In this document: positions 1 through 6,671 of the stretch, piece after piece
Layout of the letters: each line of letters begins with the position of its first letter
Numbering within the stretch: position 1 is the first letter of the stretch
Assembly (NCBI GenBank): GCA_003241785.1
Contig: QFPW01000052.1
Coordinates: 1-6,671, forward strand
DNA length: 6,671 nucleotides
Source: Rhodovulum sulfidophilum
Lineage (GTDB): Bacteria; Pseudomonadota; Alphaproteobacteria; Rhodobacterales; Rhodobacteraceae
Direction: 5' to 3'
The notes under the pieces: generated by a model
Seen by the model: the letters and a program-made list of their open reading frames with translations, nothing else
Told to the model about the DNA's origin: nothing
Databases searched by the model: none
Made by a program: the position numbers and the translations under genes

Positions 1-31
1 GGCTATAAGAAATCTTTATAATTATAAGAAT

Positions 32-52
32 ATTATTATCGGCGATAATAAT
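32..52. repeat. 10-bp perfect palindrome with a 1-base centre
   Basis: The left arm ATTATTATCG (32-41) and right arm CGATAATAAT (43-52) are exact reverse complements around a single G at 42. Pairing does not extend beyond the ten bases. It could form a small cruciform or be a dimeric protein-binding site; no known site is recognised. Confidence 0.7.
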
Positions 53-106
53 TACGCATAGGGCCTATATTCTCTAAGATAATTGCAGTCAAAAAACATA
101 GGACAT

Positions 107-158
107 GCGAATCGGGCTCCCCCCAGGCTTGAGTCCTGGGGGACTCGATGGTATTCGC
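107..158. repeat. GC-rich imperfect inverted repeat (hairpin)
   Basis: The core arms CCCCCAGG (120-127) and CCTGGGGG (135-142) are perfect complements around a 7-base loop. The flanks extend the pairing imperfectly: ATCG (111-114) pairs with CGAT (146-149), and GCGAAT (107-112) is the complement of ATTCGC (153-158). A second, mutually exclusive hairpin uses GAGTCC (131-136) and GGACTC (141-146). The patch stands out as an island of G/C in AT-rich DNA. It could be a structured RNA element, a terminator-like structure of a gene lying to the left, or a fold-back repeat; nothing selects among these. Confidence 0.6.
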
Positions 159-249
159 GCGGGTAGTCGACAGAGGCATTTTATTTTGTCAAAATTCAAC
201 CACAACGATGCATCTAGCGATATGTGTATAAAACGATAGAGAAGAAAGC

Positions 250-265
250 AATTGATTGATCAATT
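250..265. repeat. Small AT-rich palindrome
   Basis: AATTGAT (250-256) and ATCAATT (259-265) are exact reverse complements separated by TG. At this length and composition it may be chance. Confidence 0.4.
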
Positions 266-412
266 TCTATAGAGTCATTTTTTATTTTATCGTTGGCTAA
301 CAGACACGCAAAAGAAAGCATCTAACTCGATGTCGAGACGAAAGCATGGTCTGAGCTCAGAGGCTGCTTACGAAATATCGTTACACCCTGGTCGCTAGGC
401 CTAGACCTCAAA

Positions 413-475
413 CCAATGAAAGGAGGGCTTGGACCGGACGGTATCCTTGTTTGCTCCACAGTGATTTCCTGAAAC
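413..475 (+). repeat. Imperfect direct repeat, copy 1
   Basis: This 63-base unit recurs 116 bases downstream at 529-590. Both copies begin CCAATGA, share an identical 22-base core running from GGCTTGGACC to GGTATCCT, then share GCTCCACA, and end in a diverged segment finishing in AAAC. Hand alignment gives about 80% identity. Each copy starts with CCAAT, so a duplicated regulatory module is possible; a remnant of a small repeat element is the alternative. Confidence 0.8.
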
Positions 476-528
476 AGCTAGCTGAACTGAGTATGAACAG
501 GGGCAGTTCGATATACTGATGACTTTAG

Positions 529-590
529 CCAATGATAGCATGGCTTGGACCGGACGGTATCCTGGTAGGCTCCACAACGATGTCTTAAAC
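529..590 (+). repeat. Imperfect direct repeat, copy 2
   Basis: Second copy of the unit at 413-475. The 22-base core at 542-563 is identical to that at 426-447, while the last 15 bases differ by several substitutions and one gap. The strong conservation of the core against its flanks suggests either constraint on the core or a local duplication that has since decayed unevenly. Confidence 0.8.
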
Positions 591-1000
591 AAGGGTAAAT
601 TTCGTTTTGCCCATAGAACTGGCCGAGCGAGTAGTCAAGCAAGCACTGTCGAGACTAAACGACCGGATAGTAGCAGACATCATTGTATTGCGCACAACCT
701 AGACTTTATCACCCTACATAGCATGAATCCAAGATGCAATACATATGATTTTGAGGGGCCGCTTGGTTCATTAAGAGGTTATCATGTATCCTTCGTCGCC
801 GGGTTTACTTTTCCACCGCGATCGCTTGTCGCGATTGTTCTTTGCACCTACCCTAGATCGCTGTATTTTACCTGGCGGCGCTGAGATAGCAAGTGCCGGG
901 TTGAGCTCTTATTTGCTTTTTTCCCATCAGCTCGCAAACTCTCAACAAGCGCTTCCGTCCCTCCGAAGCCAGTAATCGTTTCTCAACCCTGTCAGCCCAT

Positions 1001-1005
1001 CCAAT
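1001..1005 (+). promoter_or_regulatory. CCAAT box
   Basis: CCAAT at 1001-1005 lies 168 bases upstream of the start codon at 1173 and just downstream of a pyrimidine-rich stretch, a common arrangement in filamentous fungal promoters. The motif is short, and two further CCAATs occur in the direct repeats, so the assignment is tentative. Confidence 0.3.
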
Positions 1006-1046
1006 TATGTATTGAGACTCGAAATTAAGCTCGCCCCTTTACCAGG

Positions 1047-1052
1047 TATATT
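1047..1052 (+). promoter_or_regulatory. TATA-like element
   Basis: TATATT lies about 120 bases upstream of the start codon at 1173. If used, transcription would begin around 1080-1110, close to or within the short upstream ORF at 1100. Placement is the only evidence. Confidence 0.25.
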
Positions 1053-1099
1053 GTAGAATACGCGTCGCACCGACACGTAGAGGGAGATCAAAAGTGAAG

Positions 1100-1168
1100 A
1101 TGACCAAAACACCGCCGGAAGCATGCGATTTGTTCTGCCGTATCCTCTCGAGATCCTTCGCGCCCTGA
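1100..1168 (+). promoter_or_regulatory. Upstream ORF of 22 codons in the leader
   Basis: An ATG with A at -3 and G at -1 (GAAGATGA) opens a 22-codon frame that ends at TGA 1166-1168, four bases before the main ATG at 1173. It is in a different frame from the main gene. If the transcript includes position 1100, this uORF would be translated first and would limit initiation at 1173, because so short a gap gives little chance of reinitiation. It may lie outside the transcript. Another out-of-frame ATG at 1123 overlaps the main start. Confidence 0.35.
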
Positions 1169-1172
1169 GATC

Positions 1173-4100
1173 ATGCCGCCTCCATCGGTTTCGGTCGAGT
1201 CCAAGAAGCAGAAAGAACGGGATCGTGGTAGAAAACGGCGTCAACAGTTGCGTCGGCAGGGTCAAGCGCGACAACTCCGGGAAGTTGATAGCCATGAAAC
1301 CATCCGGCTAGTGAGCCAGGTCCATGACGTGGAGGACGAAGTTACCAGCCGTGAGTTGGACTTACTAATCCAAGATACCTCTACCTGCTATCAAACTCAC
1401 GGTCCCGCATCTTGTTAGATCGTCCACACGAGCACTCCCATCGAGGCCATCCTGCCACCTCGTCGGCCAGTATTCAGCACCTCCTACCAGAGACCTCTAC
1501 TTTTCGAGATTCCTCTGTCAGCAACTATACTCCTCCACGATTATGTCCCCCCACAGCTGCGTCATTGGGCCCTCCAGTGACGCGTTCTCCGAGAGATATA
1601 AGACGAACGAGCGGTGCGTTTGAAGCCGTCGCTGATTCAACAAGCGCGGGAGAACCGTTGATGCAAGGGTCATCCGAGACGGCAGCTACCGCCGTGTCGG
1701 GTCTTTCGGATGCAGACGAAGAGGTGCAAGCAACAGTGGGTCGTCCACGAAGAGACCCAGCCTTGTCGGAACGTGACCTCACACGACTCCGCGTCCGAGC
1801 CTATCGAGCCCGTCAACATTCGTCAAGGATTCTACAGACTGCCCAACCCCAGGATAATGCCCTTTTTTCAAACTGGATTGATTCAGAAAACCAGTGTTCT
1901 GCCCAGGATAATCCATGTTCTCCACAGAACGATCCGACCTTGCCTGTTCGTTTCCATCAAGGTGACGACGCACAACAGGCAACAAGCGACCGGAGACGAA
2001 TTATTTCGAGCTCTTCGGCCTCTTCGACGACCTTGACCTCGGACTTTGCTCTCGCTCCGTTTGATACTAATGATCACTACCCCATAGCAGACGATCATTA
2101 CCGTTCGCTTTCACCCGACCGCTCGATAAGGGAGGACCCAACATTCCCAGCCGCCGACCGAATACAGGTGGATCTTCCATACCTCGATAGCTTTATTGAG
2201 GCTCTTCAGGCTCAGGAGACACGGAGCGGCCTCGACTTCCTTGAGTCGCAAACCACGACATATGATCGTATCTTTAAAACATTGTTTACTGCCGAGTGTC
2301 ACTGTAAGTCTGTCCCTCCACCGCATCGTGTGTGTTTAATCCCATCATCTGATAGGAGGCTTTTTCAGGTTCAGGTTCACATGAGACTCATGATCATGCA
2401 CGGTCTCATAGCCTTCAAGAAAGGGCGCGGTTCCTCCAAAATTCATTACCACCGCTCACGACTGTCTTTGACGAGCGCTTTGCCCATGAAGCCACCAAAT
2501 ACCTTCACCAATGGAAGGAATTTCTTTCCGATGAACCTGCTGAGCCTTTATCTTTCCACAAAACCGAAGCTACTCTGGAGCGTGGTCCAGCCCATGTCGA
2601 ACGGCGGTGGGACGTCGATAGTATTTGGTTTGGGCCCAAGAGCCTGCAGGCTGTCCGCAAACCCGGCATTTTCCGCTTATCTTTTATGCCGCCGTTCAAA
2701 CGCAATCTGTCCACGGATCAGGTAATCCGGCCGCACGGCCTCGATCTTGCCACTACTCGACATATTCTATTTGGATCAGTGAACACATCAGGGATTCGCT
2801 TTGACGTATATCTATTCTTCCCCGAGGCTTCCAAAGCGTCTGCGTCACGCAACGGTTTGTCTCTGGATCGCCAGAAGGACCTCTACGACAGTATAATCAT
2901 CCCGGCGGCGTTTAGTAGCATCTCTGATCCTCTCCGTCAAGAGCTTCCTCGGTCGTTTGATATTGCCTACGCAAAGTCTCGTTCCTTTCAGGAGCGGCCC
3001 GAGATGGGTCGATGGAGAGCGGGAGATGATAGTAGGGCTTGCCACTTACAATACACGCTGCCGACCGACGATCTCGCGCCGTTTTGGAGTTCCATCGTTC
3101 AGAAGGCCGATTCTTTTCTTGTCCGGACCAAGAGTGGAGAAAGTGTCGCATACTTCAAGAACCCACGGTTGCTCTTCCAGTCCCATGATCTCAAGAACAT
3201 CTTTGCAACACCAAGCCTGCACGAAACCATGACGCTTGTCCACGACACTATCCTTAGCGGCATGGATCCTGAGCAGCTGGACTTGCATTCTTGTTGGCTC
3301 GATATCGGGACCCGGGACTATGTTCCTGACCAACCGCGTGGTCACGACAACAGTATTGAGCCTTTTACACTACTATGGAAAAGTGATTGCCATCAGTACT
3401 TACATCAGAGACTTTCTGAAATCGCCCCTGGAACGCCTCTTTCAGCAAGTCACTTCCGTTCGTTTCTTCTTCGAGATATCGGAACATACCACACTCGAAT
3501 CAAGGCGACGGGAACCGTCACCCCAGGCTGCCCCAGGAGTCGTGAGCCCGCCGTTATCCGTGCCAAGGCATACAACTGCAACAAAGAACTCTTCTCGGTC
3601 ATGTACAGCAATTATCGTCTTTTTGGATCTGGATACCTTCCTTTGCTAGCATTCGATGACGAGATGATCAACGATCTCTCTTCCTCTAGCCAGAATCGCG
3701 AACGGGGCTCCAGAACGCAGCTGTCCCGTGGCGCAATTCTGAAGGCTTGGAATGCGAATAAGAGACACTTGAGGTCTATATCAGATTCAAAAATGCTGTC
3801 AAATTATGGGGTTCGAAAAGAGGTCACCTTGCGCTTCGACATCATACTGATGATGTGGGCCAGCGGCTATTTCCAAGCTACACACGAAAGCCACACCGGG
3901 CCACTCGATCGGACAGCCCCTCTTCTAGCGGAACCCAGTGTTCATTTGCCCTTTTGGACGATTCCTACCAAGGACATAAACGCAATGATCTTTACACAGG
4001 CCGCTCGCTTTGTTCTTCCACTGGACCACTTATTTTTCGGGACCGGTACCGGCTTCACTGAGCAATCAGCACACTCCGACTTGGCCGAGCGTTACGTCCA

Positions 4101-5886
4101 GAGCATTCTCGGCTTTTACACAGCTCAGATGCTTTGCCGACTCTTAGTTCACAGCTTCATTGGCGAGAAAATGCTAAACTACGATCAGTGGATCTGGCTT
4201 TCGCGCTGGACGGTTGTCAACAGACTCTCCCACCGTCGCGAGGAGCTACTTGAACGGCAGGGTCTAGGACTAGAAGGTACTATAATGACTTCTGGGATGC
4301 TATGGATTCCTCCCGCCAAGATGGACTGGCAGCGTGGCCATCTCGCACTCGATGTACTCGTTGACTTATACATTCCGCGCAACCCTTTACATCCTCGACT
4401 CGCCTCGCAGGTTAACGTTCAAACCCTCACTGTGTCCAAAATCACGGTTGATATGTTTTTTCAGCAATGGCTCAAGGAAGCTCGGGCGGCATTCGAAAGT
4501 GATCAGAACCAGGAAGCAGAGGAACTCGTGGAACGGGCGTTCTCTCTCGCAATTGAAGAAATTGCAAGAGCGTATCATCAACATATTCTCTTGAAGTTGC
4601 AATCGTACTGGGAACGAGATCGAATCAGAATTGGTCAAGACAGATTGCCCCCCCTCTTGCGATTGCAAGAAGGTATGGAGGAGACGGCGGCTGAGGGTGG
4701 TCAGATTGTGAACGCTCAGACAATATGGGAAGTCTATGTTGAAGCATGGGCTCTCTATGCTCAACTCTACACAGATGCCGACCCGAATAAATTACCGCAG
4801 GAGTTACCCTACTGGATGACTACACGAACGTACGTGCCGCCTCATGATGGCTGGTCATCCTTCGTATTTCATCATCTTTTCCGCCGAGCTAGCCCGCCGT
4901 CATGGAATCATCTTTACTTCCTCCGGCTCTACCGGACATTCAAAGAGTCTTGGAAGGCAGTTGAGCAATATGCAGGGCCATTCGATCGCCGGTTCCGTCA
5001 CGTAATTGGAGAATATATCATGGTTGCTTTCAACAGTAGTCAGAGAAACGAGGTGGGCACCTATGATCATAAGAAGTCTTGGTACCGGGGAAAACCAATA
5101 TTCTTCAAGATTCAATTTTGGGCGCCGTACTTTTCGCCACCAGAGGACAATGTACGAATCCCATGGCGATCGATTTGTGACTATGGCGTCCGGCACCCAG
5201 ATATCGCGCCAGATACTACGTCAAAGGACATGTCCGTGGAATTCTTCCACTACTTGGAAAGCCCGTTCCGCGGACTATGGTGGAAGATCATATACAAGAC
5301 CGACCAATTGCGCGATGACAAATCTACAAACCGCAACTTGATCTGCTCCTATATCCTCAAGTACGTTTTGATGCTTGCGGGCCCACGATGGCACGCAGAA
5401 AGTGGGTTGCCCTACGTGTTGCCTTGGCACCTCCCACGATGGGATGAAAAGGAGCGTGGGAAAGAGGATTTTTTCCTTCTTCCCATCTCAGCTGGCATTG
5501 TCTCGAAGGAGTACGAAGAGACCAAGCACTCGCGACCGACGATATTGCTACCTACCCGAAAAAACATAATGTGGCTCCTTCGTGCCATTAAGTCATTTCC
5601 AGATCTCCCTGAAGATATTCTGGAACAAGTTGAATGGATTGGCAAGGTCCTTCACAACGACGGGTACCAATTTGACCTCCATAGCCACCTGTGCGCTAAG
5701 GCTGAGGCGACAGTCGAAGACGATCAAGTCAATCCACTTCTTCGGCGTTTTTTATCGCAGACAGAACCCCCACAAAAAGTAGTCCGAAGTGACGAAATCG
5801 TTCACGGTACGGATGATGAGCGAGACGAGGACATCCTGTTAGTACCCGATGATAGTTGTGATGAATCCTCTGACGAGTCCGATTGA
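1173..5886 (+). CDS. Large uncharacterised fungal protein, 3 exons, 1,526 residues
   Basis: Model: exons 1173-1350, 1419-2303 and 2369-5886. The joins preserve frame and give 1,527 codons with the stop. ATG 1173 is the first ATG in its frame after the stop at 1101 and has A at -3. Seen in the protein: residues about 10-45 are very rich in Arg, Lys and Gln; 60-300 are rich in Ser, Thr and Pro and probably disordered, with a second basic patch including GRPRR at 167-171; residues 353-368 form a Cys/His cluster across the exon 2-3 junction; about 400-1480 is a globular core with WDVDSIWFGP near 441, DIGT at 666-669 and 724-727, and a helix-rich stretch near 1048-1130; the last 31 residues contain 15 Asp/Glu. 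No signal peptide or clear membrane segment is visible, so a nuclear location is inferred from the basic regions. I recognise no named catalytic domain. From memory it resembles an expanded uncharacterised fungal family, unverified. A coding frame of this length argues for a functional or recently functional gene. Confidence 0.82.
1351..1418 (+). other. Intron 1 of the large gene
   Basis: A 68-base intron with donor GTGAGT and acceptor TTAG. Branch candidates are TACTAAT near 1363-1369 and CTCAC at 1396-1400, the latter 19 bases from the acceptor. Exon 1 ends after one base of a codon, and the next exon supplies two bases to make a His codon, connecting the frame from 1173 to the frame that is open from about 1412 to 2725. 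Without removal, the first frame ends at the TAG inside the acceptor. Confidence 0.85.
2304..2368 (+). other. Intron 2 of the large gene, with tandem acceptor
   Basis: A 65-base intron with donor GTAAGT, branch candidate CTGAT at 2349-2353 and acceptor TTTTTCAG. Joining T at 2303 to GT at 2369 makes a Cys codon and moves the reading into the frame that stays open to 5886. That frame is open from 2371, well before its first ATG at 2686, which shows that 2686 is not the gene start. A second CAG ending at 2374 would also keep frame and would delete two residues (Ser-Gly). Confidence 0.88.
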
Positions 5887-5888
5887 TG
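5884..5888 (+). other. TGATG stop-start overlap between the two genes
   Basis: The TGA ending the large gene (5884-5886) shares its final A with an ATG (5886-5888). That ATG is in the frame of the second coding region, but a TGA at 5919-5921 ends it after eleven codons unless an intron removes it. Further in-frame ATGs lie at 5892 and 5901. The arrangement leaves no room for a separate promoter or terminator between the two genes. Confidence 0.5.
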
Positions 5889-5921
5889 GTGATGGAGAGA
5901 ATGATCCCTTCGTATTCATGA

Positions 5922-6671
5922 GTTGACCACAGTCACGCGCGCGCGCTCTCCCCGTTCTCAGTCGACGAACACTACCTCGAGGAGCCTACGAGCCTCGGAA
6001 GCAGTGCAGCCAGCACGGAAGAGTCGACAGAACAGTTCCAGAGAGGTTGGAGAATCAATCGCCACGCCGGTGACTCCTGGATGTACGGTATGGCAGCGTC
6101 CTTTGGCTTTTCGGTTTAGGGTGCCGCAACTAGCTGACGACTGGTCTTAGCTGACGAGTTCATTGCCGAGACGAACGACGAGGCTTTCGACGGGGCACGT
6201 GCCCTTGACCTCCTACAACGCCGAGTTGTCATTGACTACGGGAGTAAGAAGACAGGATCGAGGCCGGCGAGCGAAGAAGATGAATACTACCCCGTCTTTC
6301 GACTCGACTTTGTCAGCATCGTCGGCCGGCCACGTCGACCGATCTGCCGGGCCAGTCATTTCTTCGACAATATCACCATCTCCCTCCGGCACTGGAACGC
6401 GCCATATAGTGCGAAGCATGTGCAAGGGATCCATTTCGACCTAAGCGGCCGTACCTTTCGCATCGCCACGGGTGCCACGCGAGAGGCTTGGTTCATTGTC
6501 ATGCACCCGATACAGAGGGCTTCTTCCGGAAATGGTAACCCTCATCACCGACGGCATGATACGTCATACACAAGGACTGCCCTCGTGCACGGTCGTGCCC
6601 TGTTGCTTGCATCCTATATCAAAGACATCTTTCTCCGTGGGGAGCTTCTTGGCGAAGGGGTCGAGCCGAGA
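5922..6671 (+). CDS. Second uncharacterised fungal protein, start unresolved, 3' end outside window
   Basis: Supported coding frame: 5922-6087 joined to 6151-6671 across a clear intron, running open to the last base of the window. The first segment reads as a Ser/Glu-rich stretch ending in QFQRGWRINRHAGDSWMY. The second has alternating hydrophobic and charged segments such as EYYPVFRLDFVSIVGRPRR, FDNITISLRHWNAPYSAKHV and TREAWFIVMHPI, then a probable helix and GELLGEGVEPR at the window end. The composition is that of a folded soluble protein; I recognise no named domain. The frame has no ATG between the TGA at 5919-5921 and 6081. The true start is therefore either an upstream ATG (5886, 5892 or 5901, all in frame) reached through another intron, a fusion with the preceding gene, or lost by mutation. 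ATG 6081 would leave a 7-base first exon and is less likely. Same strand as, and abutting, the large gene, so shared function is inferred. Confidence 0.7.
6088..6150 (+). other. Intron in the second gene
   Basis: A 63-base intron with donor GTATGG, branch GCTGAC at 6133-6138 and acceptor CTTAG, 12 bases after the branch adenine. It removes in-frame stops, including TGA 6135-6137, and is a multiple of three, so the reading frame is unchanged across it. The alternative donor GTACGG at 6083 would run into a TGA at once after splicing and is excluded. Confidence 0.8.

Larger units (their letters stand above)
1..320. other. AT-rich apparently non-coding left flank
   Basis: No coding frame of convincing length or composition is present on either strand. 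Hand counting gives 46 A/T of 60 at positions 1-60 and 41 of 60 at 181-240, clearly richer in A/T than the gene that follows. The only exception is a GC-rich patch around 111-160 that forms a hairpin. The stretch holds two small palindromes. It could be intergenic spacer, the outside flank of an inserted element, or a decayed repeat; the sequence alone does not decide. Confidence 0.6.
321..1172 (+). other. Upstream region of the large gene, no convincing gene
   Basis: About 850 bases with near-balanced composition and no coding region I would defend. The longest plus-strand frame (519-884) has no recognisable domain and overlaps a direct repeat; the minus-strand frame at 1005-1295 partly shadows the first exon of the large gene. 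The stretch contains the direct repeat at 413-590, a pyrimidine-rich tract at roughly 905-1000, a CCAAT box, a TATA-like site and a short upstream ORF. Together these fit the promoter and 5' leader of the gene starting at 1173. Confidence 0.55.

Noticed and set aside
519..884. 121-codon plus-strand open frame
   Set aside because: No recognisable domain, overlaps the second copy of the direct repeat, and no splice sites or good context support it.
1005..1295. 96-codon minus-strand frame
   Set aside because: Largely antisense to the leader and exon 1 of the large gene, with no domain of its own.
1200..1300. bZIP DNA-binding domain at the N-terminus
   Set aside because: The region is very basic, but the Asn-x7-Arg signature and a regular leucine heptad are missing.
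1412..2725. 437-codon frame as a separate gene
   Set aside because: It begins at a TTG inside intron 1, and its end beyond 2303 is intron and out-of-frame sequence; it is exon 2 of the large gene.
1173..5886. Known fungal mobile-element proteins (DUF3435 Starship captain, KDZ, Tc1/mariner, reverse transcriptase)
   Set aside because: I could not see the catalytic signatures of any of these families in the translated sequence.
5923..6150. 75-codon frame beginning at TTG after the large gene
   Set aside because: It has no ATG and a low-complexity Ser/Arg composition; the overlapping frame with the in-phase intron at 6088-6150 is far better supported.
6163..6444. 93-codon frame in the second gene region
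   Set aside because: Shadow of the frame that is open from 6153 to the window end; its Ser/Thr-rich translation is typical of an off-frame reading.
1173..6671. Repeat-induced point mutation of this copy
   Set aside because: The large gene reads through 1,526 codons with no stop and no obvious A/T excess; one TGA at 5919 is not enough to argue for it.

Overview
The window looks like nuclear DNA of a filamentous ascomycete-type fungus. The evidence is short spliceosomal introns (63-68 nt) with fungal donor, branch-point and acceptor motifs, a very long open frame with mixed codon use at roughly balanced GC, and no bacterial gene-start signals. I cannot name the species. No rRNA, tRNA, CRISPR array, or recognisable transposase or reverse transcriptase was found.

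Layout. Positions 1-320 are AT-rich, apparently non-coding DNA with a 10-bp palindrome, a GC-rich hairpin and a second small palindrome. Positions 321-1172 are closer to balanced composition and also lack a convincing gene. This stretch carries a ~63-bp imperfect direct repeat (413-475 and 529-590), a pyrimidine-rich tract, a CCAAT box, a TATA-like site and a 22-codon upstream ORF ending four bases before the main start codon. Positions 1173-5886 hold one large gene. Three reading-frame blocks join exactly in phase through two canonical introns (1351-1418 and 2304-2368) into a predicted 1,526-residue protein. It has a very basic N-terminus, a disordered Ser/Thr/Pro-rich segment with a second basic patch, a Cys/His cluster, a core of about 1,000 residues and an acidic tail. 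From 5886 to the window end a second, incomplete coding region runs on the same strand. It contains one clear intron (6088-6150); its 3' end lies outside the window and its start is unresolved.

The two coding regions have no intergenic space. The stop codon of the first overlaps an ATG (TGATG at 5884-5888) in the frame of the second, and a single TGA at 5919 lies between that ATG and the second reading frame. Alternative explanations are a further intron at the second gene's start, one fused gene joined by an intron near 5838-5932, a dicistronic transcript, or a nonsense mutation in this copy. The tight pairing suggests the two products act together, but no biochemical function can be read from the sequence. 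From memory, and unverified, the large protein resembles an expanded, uncharacterised family in Sordariomycete-like fungi. The pair is the best candidate here for an undescribed system.
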